From contig NZ_FYEH01000013.1 of assembly GCF_900187945.1 (NCBI RefSeq), positions 1-64,000 on the forward strand: 64,000 nt of DNA, in the 5' to 3' direction. Position 1 is the stretch's first letter. The number at the start of each line of letters is the position of its first letter. The position numbers and the translations under genes are program-made. Of the stretch, positions 1-9,400 are shown one piece after another. Origin of the DNA: Arboricoccus pini (GTDB lineage Bacteria; Pseudomonadota; Alphaproteobacteria; Geminicoccales; Geminicoccaceae). The notes beneath the pieces were generated by a model. The model did no database searches, was not told where the DNA came from, and saw only the letters and a program-made list of their open reading frames with translations.

Positions 1-187
1 AGACGACTTTTTCCTTCGCGGCAGCGAGTACCGCCGCGTTGGTGTGGAGCTATCTATCCCCCACTCTCACCCAACGCAAGAGGGATGGGGGAGAATTTTG
101 ACAGTTTTTCGAAAAGGCCGTCCTCGACCTCAGCCCCCACGCTTTTCATGATAGCGCCCGAGGCTGACAAAAAATGGAGGGGCAACC

Positions 188-865
188 ATGCCGCCCGACG
201 ACCGAAAACTGCGCGAACGGATCGAGGCCAAGCTCTTCACCGCCGTCATCGGCGACGTCATGGACCAGCTCGGTCTGCTCCATCAGTTCCTGCCGCCCAC
301 CATTCGCGGGCTCAAGGATCGGATGCTGATCGGGCGCGCGATGCCTGTTCTCGAGGCGGACTGCCACGGCGACACCACTGGCAACGATGGCTCACCCGCA
401 GCCTTCGGCCTCATGTTCAAGGCACTGGATGATCTTTGCCAGGGCGAGGTCTATGTCACGACCGGTGCTTCGCCCACTTATGCCCTCTGGGGCGGCCTGA
501 TGAGCCGCAAGGCGCAGCAAGCCGGCGCCGCCGGCGCCGTCCTGGATGGCTTTCACCGCGACACGCGCGAGATCCTGGCCCTCGATTTCCCTGTCTTCTC
601 GAAGGGCGCTTATGCCCAGGACCAGCGCCTGCGCGGCCGCGTGATCGATTTCCGCTGTCCCATCGGCTTCAAGAACGGCGCCGTCGTCCAGCCAGGCGAC
701 ATGATCGTCGGCGACATCGACGGTGTCCTGGCGATCCCCGGGGACCGCGTCGAGGAGATCGTCCTGGCCGCGCTCGCGAAAGTGGAGGGCGAGGACGAGG
801 TACGCCGCCGGATCCAGGGCGGTCAGAGCACGGAGGCCATATTCCGCGAAACCGGCATCATGTAG
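188..865 (+). CDS. RraA family protein (RraA-like / HMG aldolase fold)
   Basis: A 225-residue protein of the RraA-like family, which contains divalent-metal-dependent 4-hydroxy-4-methyl-2-oxoglutarate or oxaloacetate aldolases/decarboxylases and the RNase E regulator RraA. Visible family traits are the N-terminal GDVMDQLG segment, the central GGLMSRKAQQAGAAGAVLDG segment (family GG-x-x-A-x-x-A-x-x-x-G-x-V-x-DG pattern) with its metal/substrate-binding loop, and the C-terminal GDIDGVLAIP segment. The start is supported by a ggagggg ribosome site just upstream. The length is usual for the family. The downstream gene is convergent, so no operon explains its substrate. An aldolase role is more likely than RNase regulation, but the exact reaction is not decided by the sequence. 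Confidence 0.85.
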   Translation: MPPDDRKLRERIEAKLFTAVIGDVMDQLGLLHQFLPPTIRGLKDRMLIGRAMPVLEADCHGDTTGNDGSPAAFGLMFKALDDLCQGEVYVTTGASPTYALWGGLMSRKAQQAGAAGAVLDGFHRDTREILALDFPVFSKGAYAQDQRLRGRVIDFRCPIGFKNGAVVQPGDMIVGDIDGVLAIPGDRVEEIVLAALAKVEGEDEVRRRIQGGQSTEAIFRETGIM

Positions 866-876
866 CGCTGAATGCG

Positions 877-2136
877 TCAGCCGATCGGCTGGCTGTCGCC
901 AAGCCTGGCTGCCTCGGCAAAGCTCTCGAGGCGAGCCAGGCCGGGGAACAGGCGGATCCAGAACAGGGCCACTGCGATCGTCCCGATCCCGCCCAGGACC
1001 ACGGCCGGGACCGCGCCGATGAGGTCCGCGAGCAGGCCCGATTCGAACTCGCCCAGCTGATTGGACGTGCCGACGAAGAGGAAATTGACGGCACTGACCC
1101 GCCCGCGCAGCGCCTCCGGCGTTGCCAGCTGCACGAGCGAGCTGCGCACGACCACGCTCACATTGTCTGCCGCCCCCATCACCATCAGGGCCACCAGGGA
1201 AAGCACGAGATCGCGCGACAGGCCAAAGACGATGGTGGCCAAACCGAAGGCAATGACGGCCGCGAACATCGTCCGGCCGACCCGCGCGCGGAGCGGTCTG
1301 AAGCCCAGGCAAGTCGCCATGGCGATGGCGCCCACCGCCGGTGCCGCGCGCAAAAATCCCAGGCCAAGCACGCCCGCGTGCAGCACCTGGTCGGCATAGA
1401 TGGGCAGGAGGGCGGTGGCCCCGCCCAGCAACACGGCAAAGAGATCGAGCGAGATCGAGCCCAGAACGATTTTCTGCCGTCTGATGAAGGCGATGCCGCC
1501 GAACAGATCCGCCAGCCGCGCGCCCTTCACGCCCTCAAGCCGCCGCAAGGGTCGGATCGCCAGCATGAGCAACGCCGCGGTCAGAAAGCAGAAGGCAGTG
1601 AGCGCGTAGGGCACGCCGGCACCGAAGGCGAAGAGCACGCCGCCGGCCGCCGGACCGGCGATGGTGGCCGCCTGGTTGGCTGAGCTCGAAAGCGCGGAGG
1701 CGCGCGGGAATTGCTCGGTCGTCACCAACCCCGGCAGAAGGGCCGCCATGGCCGGATTGAGGAAGGCGCGCGCACCCCCGACGACCATGACGGCCGCGTA
1801 GATCCAGCCCGTCGTCAGCCAGCCCTCCAGGCTCCCCAGCGTCAGAACGAGCGCGGCCAGCCCGGCACAGGTCTGCGAGACGGCGACGACGTAGCGGCGA
1901 TCAAAGCGATCCGCGGCCTGGCCGGCCGGCAGGGTCAAGAGCACCATCGGCGCGAACTGCGCCAAGCCGACGAGCCCCAGCGCCATGGCACTGTGGGTCA
2001 GGTCATAGACATGCCAGCCCACTGCAGCGGCAACGATCTGCAAGCCCATGCCCGCCAGCACGCGTGCCACCCAGAAGAGGAGGAAGGGTACGTGGCCCGC
2101 AAGCGGCGGGCCCTCGCCGGCGGTATCATCGATCAT
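877..2136 (-). CDS. MFS transporter, EntS-like
   Basis: A 419-residue major facilitator protein with about twelve hydrophobic segments. The N-terminal half carries the loop GQAADRFDRRYVV between helices 2 and 3, the MFS signature region. The overall pattern resembles the EntS/MFS_3 exporters of siderophores and small drugs. The start ATG at 2136 begins MIDDTAGEG; the frame is open further upstream, but that part lies antisense to the MarR gene and is not credible protein. It sits 56 bases downstream of the OhrR-like regulator on the same strand and may be co-transcribed with it. It probably exports a small molecule; the substrate is unknown. Confidence 0.85.
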   Translation of the reverse strand: MIDDTAGEGPPLAGHVPFLLFWVARVLAGMGLQIVAAAVGWHVYDLTHSAMALGLVGLAQFAPMVLLTLPAGQAADRFDRRYVVAVSQTCAGLAALVLTLGSLEGWLTTGWIYAAVMVVGGARAFLNPAMAALLPGLVTTEQFPRASALSSSANQAATIAGPAAGGVLFAFGAGVPYALTAFCFLTAALLMLAIRPLRRLEGVKGARLADLFGGIAFIRRQKIVLGSISLDLFAVLLGGATALLPIYADQVLHAGVLGLGFLRAAPAVGAIAMATCLGFRPLRARVGRTMFAAVIAFGLATIVFGLSRDLVLSLVALMVMGAADNVSVVVRSSLVQLATPEALRGRVSAVNFLFVGTSNQLGEFESGLLADLIGAVPAVVLGGIGTIAVALFWIRLFPGLARLESFAEAARLGDSQPIG

Positions 2137-2192
2137 GCAAGGCACTCCGCGCTCGGATCGGCGGGCCGGCTTCCTGTCAAAAGATCGTCCCG

Positions 2193-2657
2193 CTAACTCG
2201 CGGCTGCCGTTTCGGCCGTATCGGCGAACGTGTCCAGCCTGGCGCGAAGATCCCGGATCTCGCGAGTGAGCCTGGCCAGCTCCGTCGACCCGCAGCCCGC
2301 GGCCTGGGCGACACGCGCCGGCACCGGGCGCGCGCTGTCCTGCAATGCCCTGCCGGCCTCGGTCAGCTCCAGCCTCAGCTCGCGCTCGTCTGCAGGATTG
2401 CGCATCCGGCGAACGAGACCCGCTGCCTCCAGCCGCTTCAAGAGCGGCGTCAGCGTGCCGGAATCGAGAAACAGCGTCTGCCCCAGCGCCTTGACCGTCT
2501 GCCCCTCGCTGGCCCAGAGCGCACGCATCACCAGATATTGCGGATAGGTCAGGCCCAGTTTCTCCAGCAAGGGCTTGTAGACCCGGTTCATCGCATGTGC
2601 CGCCGTATAGAGCGAGAAGCAGAGCATCTCCTCGAGCGCGATCTCTTTCGTTGTCAC
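2193..2657 (-). CDS. ohrR: OhrR-type MarR regulator of organic peroxide resistance
   Basis: A winged-helix MarR-family repressor of about 154 residues. The reactive cysteine expected in OhrR is present near the N terminus (Cys13 in LCFSLY), followed by the family pattern RVYKPLLEKLGLTYPQYL and the DNA-binding region LGQTLFLDSGTLTPLLKRLE. In this family peroxide oxidises the cysteine and releases DNA. The frame is open to 2720, but GTG at 2657 (or TTG at 2660) follows a ggagagg ribosome site and gives the normal family length. It is divergent from the esterase and ohr genes, and two palindromic operator candidates lie between them. The pairing with ohr supports the assignment strongly. Confidence 0.9.
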   Translation of the reverse strand: MTTKEIALEEMLCFSLYTAAHAMNRVYKPLLEKLGLTYPQYLVMRALWASEGQTVKALGQTLFLDSGTLTPLLKRLEAAGLVRRMRNPADERELRLELTEAGRALQDSARPVPARVAQAAGCGSTELARLTREIRDLRARLDTFADTAETAAAS

Positions 2658-2747
2658 CAATGCGTCCTCTCCCAGCTCGAATCCTTGAAGAAATGGGGAC
2701 GGCCAAGGGATTGCGCGCAATTTATTAGCGCATGCCTGGCATGCGAA

Positions 2748-2760
2748 TGAATTAAATTGT
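2748..2760. promoter_or_regulatory. Candidate OhrR operator 1
   Basis: The bases TGAATTAAATTGT contain AATTAAATT, the reverse complement of the core AATTTAATT in the neighbouring site three bases away. AT-rich CAATT-N-AATTG palindromes are typical OhrR targets. The position is about 90 bases upstream of ohrR and 90 upstream of the esterase gene. Confidence 0.6.
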
Positions 2761-2762
2761 GA

Positions 2763-2775
2763 GCAATTTAATTGC
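2763..2775. promoter_or_regulatory. Candidate OhrR operator 2
   Basis: GCAATTTAATTGC is a perfect palindrome around one central base and matches the CAATT-N-AATTG form of OhrR sites. Together with the site at 2748-2760 it makes a double operator in the divergent promoter region, suited to repression of both ohrR and the esterase-ohr transcript. A weaker relative (CAATTTATTAG) occurs at 2718-2728. Confidence 0.65.
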
Positions 2776-2849
2776 GCACTATCTGAATTGGCGACGGCGC
2801 AACGACCTACGAGGACCGCTGCGAAACGTCAGCCAAAGGAGATCAATCA

Positions 2850-3869
2850 ATGAGCATCATCGGCAAAACCGTGGCAGCGGCGGCGCTGCTTGCCGTCACG
2901 AGCGGGGCGGCCTTGGCAGCCCCGGTCCTGGAACCCGCGACGCAAGCCTTCATCGACGCCCTCGCCAAGGGCGGCGGCGCGCCAATCTACCAGCTGAGCC
3001 CGGCGGACGCCCGCAATGTGCTGGCGGGAGCGCAGGCGGGCAAGGTCGCCAAGCCAGCGGTCGACATCGAGGATACCAGCTTTCCGGTCGGCCCGACCGG
3101 CAAGGTCGCGATCCGCATCGTTCGGCCGCAGCATGCCAAGGGCGACCTGCCGGCCGTCATCTACCTGCACGGCGGCGGATGGGTCCTGGGCGACAAGAAC
3201 ACCCATGATCGCCTGGTGCGCGAGCTCGCCGACAAGACCAAGGCGGCGATCGTCTTCGTCGACTATGATCGCTCGCCCGAGGCAAAATTCCCCGTCGCGA
3301 TCGAGCAGGCTTATGCTGCGGCGGTGCATATCCAGGACCATGCCCGGTCGCTTGGCATCGATCCCACCCGCCTGGCCGTCGCCGGCGACAGCGTCGGCGG
3401 CAACATGGCAGCGGCCCTCACGCTCCTGGCCAAAGAGCGGCATGGCCCTCGCTTTTTGAGCCAGGTCCTGTTCTATCCCGTGACGGACGCGAATTTCGAC
3501 AATGGCTCCTACCAGACGTTCGCCGACGGACCATGGCTGACGAAGCCTGCCATGGAGTGGTTCTGGAATGCCTATCTGCCCGACGCGTCGGCACGGCAGA
3601 ATCCGATCGCCACGCCTCTGAACGCCACGATCGAGCAACTTCGGGGCCTGCCGCCCGCGCTCGTCGTCACCGATGAGAACGACGTGCTGCGCGACGAAGG
3701 CGAGGCTTATGCAAGAAAGCTCGCAGCAGCGGGCGTGCGCGTCACCTCGACCCGCTACAACGGCACCATCCACGATTTCGTCATGCTGAACGCGCTGGCG
3801 GCAACACCGGCCAGCGAGGCGGCGATTGACCAGGCAGCGACAGTGCTCCGCCAGGCCTTCGCCCGCTGA
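2850..3869 (+). CDS. Secreted alpha/beta hydrolase, HSL-type esterase
   Basis: A 339-residue esterase of the hormone-sensitive-lipase (family IV) group. Residues 1-23 form a Sec signal peptide ending ALA-A, so the enzyme is probably periplasmic. The oxyanion-hole motif HGGGW is at 107-111, the nucleophile Ser181 sits in GDSVGG, Asp278 in DVLRDE and His308 in IHDF complete the triad. A good ribosome site (aaggag) precedes ATG 2850. It lies between the divergent OhrR regulator with its operators and the ohr gene 77 bases downstream, so it is probably peroxide-induced together with ohr. It may act on peroxidised or acylated esters; that part is inference. Confidence 0.88.
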   Translation: MSIIGKTVAAAALLAVTSGAALAAPVLEPATQAFIDALAKGGGAPIYQLSPADARNVLAGAQAGKVAKPAVDIEDTSFPVGPTGKVAIRIVRPQHAKGDLPAVIYLHGGGWVLGDKNTHDRLVRELADKTKAAIVFVDYDRSPEAKFPVAIEQAYAAAVHIQDHARSLGIDPTRLAVAGDSVGGNMAAALTLLAKERHGPRFLSQVLFYPVTDANFDNGSYQTFADGPWLTKPAMEWFWNAYLPDASARQNPIATPLNATIEQLRGLPPALVVTDENDVLRDEGEAYARKLAAAGVRVTSTRYNGTIHDFVMLNALAATPASEAAIDQAATVLRQAFAR

Positions 3870-3946
3870 GCGCGCCGTTCGCTTTGTCTTTTGACCTCAC
3901 CCCAGGGCCGCCGATCCCACGGCGACTCCTCCAAGGAGAAACGATA

Positions 3947-4378
3947 ATGTCAGTCGATGTGAAATACCGTACCCAGGCCACCGCCACCGGCGGTCGCGAC
4001 GGCCATGCCGCAACGCATGACGGCAGCCTCGACGTCAAATTGACGACGCCCAAGGAACTGGGGGGCGCCGGCGGCCCGGGCAACAATCCCGAGCAACTCT
4101 TCGCCGCCGGCTATGCCGCCTGCTTCATCGGCGCCATGAAGTTCGTAGCGGCGACGGAAGGCGGCGCGAAGGTGCCGAACGACGCCAGTGTCACCGCCTC
4201 AGTCGGCATCGGGCCGCGGTCGGAAGGCGGCTTCGGGCTCGACATCGCGCTCGACGTCAAACTTCCGGGCGTGCCGGCCGAAGTCGCGCGGACGCTGGTG
4301 GAAAAAGCGCACCAAGTCTGCCCCTACTCCAATGCCACCCGCAACAACGTCCCCGTCCGGCTGACCATCGCCGATTAA
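3947..4378 (+). CDS. ohr: Organic hydroperoxide resistance protein (Ohr, OsmC fold)
   Basis: A 143-residue peroxiredoxin-like thiol peroxidase that reduces organic hydroperoxides in the cytoplasm. The two redox cysteines are at Cys59 (GYAACF) and Cys125 (VCPYSNATR), and the conserved NPEQLFAAGYAAC segment is intact. The length is normal for Ohr. ATG 3947 has an aaggag ribosome site 8 bases upstream; an upstream TTG extension to 3884 has no support. It follows the esterase gene on the same strand and pairs functionally with ohrR. Confidence 0.95.
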   Translation: MSVDVKYRTQATATGGRDGHAATHDGSLDVKLTTPKELGGAGGPGNNPEQLFAAGYAACFIGAMKFVAATEGGAKVPNDASVTASVGIGPRSEGGFGLDIALDVKLPGVPAEVARTLVEKAHQVCPYSNATRNNVPVRLTIAD

Positions 4379-4446
4379 GTCAGCCAAGCGAGGCCGCCTA
4401 TGATCCCGGCACAGACCATGGGCGACCTTTGCCTCTCGGGGGACTT

Positions 4447-4473
4447 TATATACGCCCAACTGTTGCGTATATA
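4447..4473. promoter_or_regulatory. Inverted repeat upstream of the TetR gene
   Basis: TATATACG and CGTATATA form perfect 8-base arms around an 11-base spacer, 29 bases before the GTG start of the TetR-family gene. The place and symmetry suit an autoregulatory operator, possibly overlapping the promoter. Confidence 0.5.
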
Positions 4474-4502
4474 CACCATCGTCTAGTTAGGGAGCATCGG
4501 TC

Positions 4503-5123
4503 GTGGCCATCGGTCGACCGCGCGCGTTCGACATTGACGAGGCCCTGGACAAGGCACTCCTCGTCTTTTGGCAACAGGGCTATGAGGGGACCTCGCTCTC
4601 CGACCTGACGGCGGCCATGGGAATCAATCGTCCCAGCCTCTATGCCGCCTTCGGGAACAAGGAAGCGCTGTTTCGCAAGTCGCTGGATCGTTATTACGCG
4701 CGCGCCCGGGAAAAGATGGATACCGCCCTGGCCGAGCCCACGACGCGAGGCGTCGCCGAACGCCTTCTGGCCATCGTCATCGAACGCATCGCCGACCCAT
4801 GCAACCCTTCGGGCTGCATGATCGTCCAATGCCGCAGCGAGAAGACCGAGGCGATCCGTCGTGCACTGGATGATTGCCGGATCAGCGGCGAGGCGCGGCT
4901 TTGCGAGCGCTTCACCAAGGCTCGGGCCGAGGGCGACCTGCCGCCCGATATCGAGCCCCGTGACCTCGCCCGCTATCTGGCAACGGTGATCCAGGGCATG
5001 TCGATCCAGGCCGCGGGCGGCGCGGATGCCGCCGACCTGAAGCGTATCGCCGCCTTGGCGATTCGGGCTTGGCCAGTGCCCACCACAACGCCAAAGCGCG
5101 CCGGAAAATCCGTCGCCGCCTAA
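4503..5123 (+). CDS. TetR/AcrR family transcriptional regulator
   Basis: A 206-residue regulator. Residues 1-60 hold the TetR helix-turn-helix (segment [19 protein letters not shown] followed by GNKEALFRK), and the rest is a helical ligand domain with CNPSGCM near residue 100, seen in the YcdC/AefR-like branch of TetR proteins. The GTG start has a short AG-rich site (agggagc) upstream. It lies 138 bases before the RND pump genes on the same strand and most likely represses them and itself. The ligand is unknown. Confidence 0.85.
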   Translation: MAIGRPRAFDIDEALDKALLVFWQQGYEGTSLSDLTAAMGINRPSLYAAFGNKEALFRKSLDRYYARAREKMDTALAEPTTRGVAERLLAIVIERIADPCNPSGCMIVQCRSEKTEAIRRALDDCRISGEARLCERFTKARAEGDLPPDIEPRDLARYLATVIQGMSIQAAGGADAADLKRIAALAIRAWPVPTTTPKRAGKSVAA

Positions 5124-5202
5124 AGGTCGCACGCGGCCTCTCATGATTTTCGTGGGCACGACCTTGACGCAGTGCACCACCATTCTTACTTCGCGCTAAT
5201 CT

Positions 5203-5216
5203 GTACCGCTTGGTAA
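5203..5216. promoter_or_regulatory. TACC-N4-GGTA operator candidate before the RND pump
   Basis: GTACCGCTTGGTAA contains TACC and GGTA arms around GCTT, the layout of many TetR-family pump operators (TTACC-N4-GGTAA type). It lies about 46 bases upstream of the membrane fusion protein start. A longer pair TTACTT...AAGTAA encloses it. Confidence 0.4.
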
Positions 5217-5261
5217 GTAATTCTATTGCTGCCGCGCGGTGTTCTCGATCCGCGAGGCACG

Positions 5262-6485
5262 ATGAGTGTGACCCCTCCCTCTTCCCCTGTCGCGGCCCGA
5301 ACCAGCCCCCGACATGCCCGTCGCTGGCTGGGAGCCGGCTTCCTGGCTCTTCTGGCCGTCGGCGGTGTCTTGAGCTTCGAGCAGTTCAGCCAAAGCACCG
5401 ATGCGGCCGAGACCGCCGCAGCACCTCCACCCCCTCAGGTAACCGTCGCCCACCCCTTGGAGCGCCAGGTTGCCGGCTCGACGGAATTCACCGGCCAATT
5501 CTCGGCGGTCGACTATGTCGAGATCCGCGCGCAGGTGAGCGGCTACCTGACCGAGATCCATTTTACCGACGGCCAGATCGTCAAGAAGGGCGATCTGCTC
5601 TTCGTCATCGATCCCCGCCCCTATGAAATTCAGCTGCAGCAGGCGCAGGCCCGGCTACAGACGGCCCAGGCCAACCTCGAACTTGCCAACAAGCAGCTCT
5701 CGCGCACCACCGAGCTGAAGCGCAGCGACTTCGCCTCGGGCGAGTTGCTCGACCAGCGGACCCAAGGGCAGCGATCGGCGCAAGCCGACCTTGACGACGC
5801 CAAGGCCGCCATCCGGGCAGCGGCGCTCAACGTCGAGTTCACCCATGTCATCGCTCCCTTGAGCGGCAAGATCAGCACGCATCGGGCCTCGATCGGCAGC
5901 CTCGTCAATGGTGGCCAGACTGCTTCCAGTTCGACGCTTCTAACGACGATCGTCTCGCTCGATCCGATCCATCTCGATTTCGAGATGAGCGAGAGCGACT
6001 ATCTGGCCTTTCGCCGCTACCAGCAGGACGTCGGCCCGACGGCGATCGATCGCAAGGTGGATGTCCGCCTGAGCGACGAGAAAGGCTGGCCCCGCCAGGG
6101 CATGCTCAGCTTCGTCGACAACCAGATCGACCGTGCCAGCGGCACCATCCACGCCCGGGCCGACATTCCCAATCCCGATCTCTTCATCGCCCCCGGACAA
6201 TTCGCCCGGCTGCGCCTGCCTACTTCGGCCGCGCGGAGCACGCTCCTCGTTCCCGATGCCGCCGTCATGCTCGATCAGTCGACGCAGCTCGTGCTGACGG
6301 TCAAGGCGGACGGCACGGTCGTCCCCAAGCCCGTCGAGCTCGGGCAACTGGTCGACGGGCTGCGGGTCGTCAAGTCCGGCCTGGCCCCCGCCGACCAGGT
6401 CATCATCAACGGCCTGATGTTGGCGCGTCCCGGCACCAAGGTGACACCGGCGCCAGGCTCGATCGAGCCGCAACCGGAAGGCTGA
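5262..6485 (+). CDS. RND efflux periplasmic adaptor (membrane fusion protein)
   Basis: A 407-residue AcrA/MexE-type adaptor. A single N-terminal hydrophobic anchor (around residues 22-40) is followed by the biotinyl-lipoyl-like hairpin region (VEIRAQVSGYLTEIHFTDGQIVKKGDLLF), a coiled-coil with Leu-Gln-Ala heptads, and a beta-barrel ending in a Pro-rich tail. It joins the inner-membrane pump to an outer-membrane channel. ATG 5262 is chosen; a TTG 36 bases upstream is less likely. The permease gene starts 10 bases downstream, so the two form an operon under the TetR regulator. No lipobox cysteine is seen. Confidence 0.9.
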   Translation: MSVTPPSSPVAARTSPRHARRWLGAGFLALLAVGGVLSFEQFSQSTDAAETAAAPPPPQVTVAHPLERQVAGSTEFTGQFSAVDYVEIRAQVSGYLTEIHFTDGQIVKKGDLLFVIDPRPYEIQLQQAQARLQTAQANLELANKQLSRTTELKRSDFASGELLDQRTQGQRSAQADLDDAKAAIRAAALNVEFTHVIAPLSGKISTHRASIGSLVNGGQTASSSTLLTTIVSLDPIHLDFEMSESDYLAFRRYQQDVGPTAIDRKVDVRLSDEKGWPRQGMLSFVDNQIDRASGTIHARADIPNPDLFIAPGQFARLRLPTSAARSTLLVPDAAVMLDQSTQLVLTVKADGTVVPKPVELGQLVDGLRVVKSGLAPADQVIINGLMLARPGTKVTPAPGSIEPQPEG

Positions 6486-6494
6486 GGAGCCCCC

Positions 6495-9400
6495 ATGCGC
6501 CTGTCCCACTTCTTCATCGACCGGCCGATCTTCGCAGCCGTCCTCTCGGTCTTCATCACGATCGTGGGTGCCGCCGCCTATTTCGCGCTGCCGACGGCCG
6601 AATATCCCGAGATCGCGCCGCCCACGGTGCAGATCACCACGACCTTCCCCGGCGCATCGGCCGAAACCGTCAGCAAGAGCGTCGCCACGCCGCTCGAGCA
6701 GCAGATCAACGGCGTGGAGAACATGCTCTACGTCAGCAGCCAGGCGACCGGCGATGGCAAGCTCACCATCACCGTCACCTTCAGGCTCGGCACCGACCTG
6801 GATACCGCCCAGGTGTTGACGCAAAACCGGGTCGCCATCGCCTTGCCGCGCCTGCCCGACGAGGTCCAGCGCCAGGGCGTCGTCGTGAAGAAGAGCAGCC
6901 CGGACATGCTGATCCTGGTGCATCTCTATTCGCCCGACCGCTCGCGCGACCAACTCTATATGTCGAACTACGCCACCTTGCGCGTCAAGGACGTGCTGGC
7001 GAGGCTTGAGGGCGTTGGCGACGTGCAGGTCTTCGGCGCGCGCGACTATGCGATGCGCGTCTGGCTCGATCCCGACAAGGTCGCTACCTATAATCTAACG
7101 GCCGGCGACGTCGTCAACGCGCTGCGCGCGCAGAACGTCCAGGTCTCGGCCGGCATCTTGAATCAGCCACCCATGCCGGGCGGCGCCGACGATGGCGCTT
7201 TCCAGCTGAACGTCCAGACGCTGGGCCGGCTGACCGAGCCCGCCCAATTCGCCGACATCATCATCAAGTCCGACGGCCAGGGCCGCGTCACCCGCGTGCG
7301 GGACGTCGGCCGGGTCGAACTCGGCGCCCAGGACTATGGCAGCAACGGCTATCTCGACACGCAGTCCGCCGTTCCGATCCTCGTCTACCAGCAACCAGGC
7401 TCCAACGCGCTGGCGACCGCCGACAGCGTGCGCGCGACGATGACCGAGCTTGCCAAGGATTTCCCCCCGGGGCTGGCCTATGACATCATCTACAACCCGA
7501 CCGAGTTCATCGCGCAATCGGTGCACGAGGTTCTCAAGACCATCATCGAGGCGATCGTCCTGGTCGTCATCGTCGTCATTCTCTTTCTCCAGACTTGGCG
7601 CGCCTCGATCGTGCCGATCATCGCCATCCCGATCTCCCTGGTCGGCACGCTGGCCGTCCTCCTGGCGATGGGCTTCTCGCTGAACAACCTTTCCTTGTTC
7701 GGCCTGGTGCTGGCGGTCGGCATCGTCGTCGACGATGCCATCGTCGTCGTCGAGAATGTCGAACGCAACCTGCATGCCGGGCTCTCGCCCCGGGAGGCGG
7801 CGCACCGGACGATGGACGAGGTGGGCGGGGCGCTCATCGCCATCGCTCTCACGCTTTGCGCCGTCTTCATACCCTCGGCCTTCATATCCGGCATCCAGGG
7901 CCAGTTCTTCCGTCAGTTCGCCGTCACGATCGCGGCCTCGACCGTCATTTCCTGCTTCGTCTCGTTGACGCTGAGCCCCGCTCTCTGCGCGCTGCTCTTC
8001 AAGCCACACGTGCACGAGGCGCATCGTCGCAAGACGCCCATCTATGCGCGGCCCATCACCCTCTTCTTCAAAGGTTTCAACGCCGTCTTCGCCTGGCTCT
8101 CGGACCGCTATGGGCGCCTCACCTCGCGCCTGATCCGGCTCTCGATCATCGTGCTTGTGGGTTATGCCGGCCTGATCGCACTGACGGGCTACCAGTTCAA
8201 CCGCGCGCCCCGCGGCTTCATCCCGAATCTCGATCAGGGCTACCTGATCACGGTCATCCAGCTCCCGCCGGGCGCCTCGCTGGCGCGGACCGACGAGGTC
8301 GTCCTCAAGGCAGCGCGCGACATGCTGGACGTGCCGGGCGTTCGCCACGTCGTACCGTTCTCGGGCTTCGATGGCGCCACCTTCACGAACGCCTCGAATG
8401 CCGGCGCCATCTTCTCCTCGCTGGCCCCCTTCGAGGAACGGGAGAAGCAGGGGCTGACGGCGGACGTCATCCTGGCCAGCCTGCGCCAGCGCCTGGCGGG
8501 CATCAACGATGCCTTCATCATCACCATTCCGCCGCCGCCCGTGCGCGGCATCGGCACGGCCGGCGGATTCAAGATGATGGTCCAGGACCGCGACGGCGCC
8601 GGGCCCCAGGCCCTCGAGGCAGCCGCCCAGCGCCTTAGCGCTGCCGCCAATCAGGTGCCTGGACTGGTCGGCGTGTTCTCGCTCTTCAGCACCAAGACGC
8701 CCACGATCTACGCCGATCTCGACCGGCTCAAGGCGGAGAAACTGGGCGTCACGCCGGCCAAGCTCTTCGAAACCCTCCAGGTCTATCTGGGCTCGGCCTA
8801 TGTCAACGATTTCAACTATCTCGGCCGCACCTACCAGGTGACCGCGCAGGCGGACGCGCCGTTCCGCCGCTCGCCCGAGGACATCAGCCGCCTCAAGACC
8901 CGCAACGAGAGCGGGGCCATGGTACCGATCGGGTCGATCGCCAACTTCAAGAGCGTCACCGGTCCCTACCGCGTGCCACGCTACAATCTCTATCCGGCGG
9001 CCGAGGTCCAGGGCAATGCCTTGCCAAACGTCTCCTCGGGCTACGTCCTATCGGCCATGGAGCAGACGGCGCGGGCGACGCTGCCACCGGGCATGAGCTT
9101 CGAGTGGACCGACCTCTCCTTCCAGCAAAAGGTGGCGGGCAATACCACGCTCCTCATCTTCGCGGCCTCGGTCCTCTTCGTCTTCCTCGTGCTGGCGGCC
9201 CAGTATGAGAGCTGGACCTTGCCGCTGGCCGTCATCCTGATCGTGCCCATGTGCCTTCTGGCCGCGGTGACCGGCCTTTTGATACGCGGCATGAGCGTCG
9301 ACATCCTGGCCCAGGTCGGCTTCGTCGTGCTCGTCGGCCTGGCCGCCAAGAACGCGATCTTGATCGTCGAGTTCGCCAAGCAGAACGAGGATGAAGGTGC

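Noticed and set aside
2715-2731. Third OhrR operator overlapping the extended OhrR reading frame
   Set aside because: The sequence CAATTTATTAG matches only one half well; it is mentioned as a weak relative and not listed as a site.
7095-8348. 417-codon minus-strand frame inside the RND permease
   Set aside because: Composition is Asp/Arg/Gly-rich shadow sequence; the permease on the other strand is certain.
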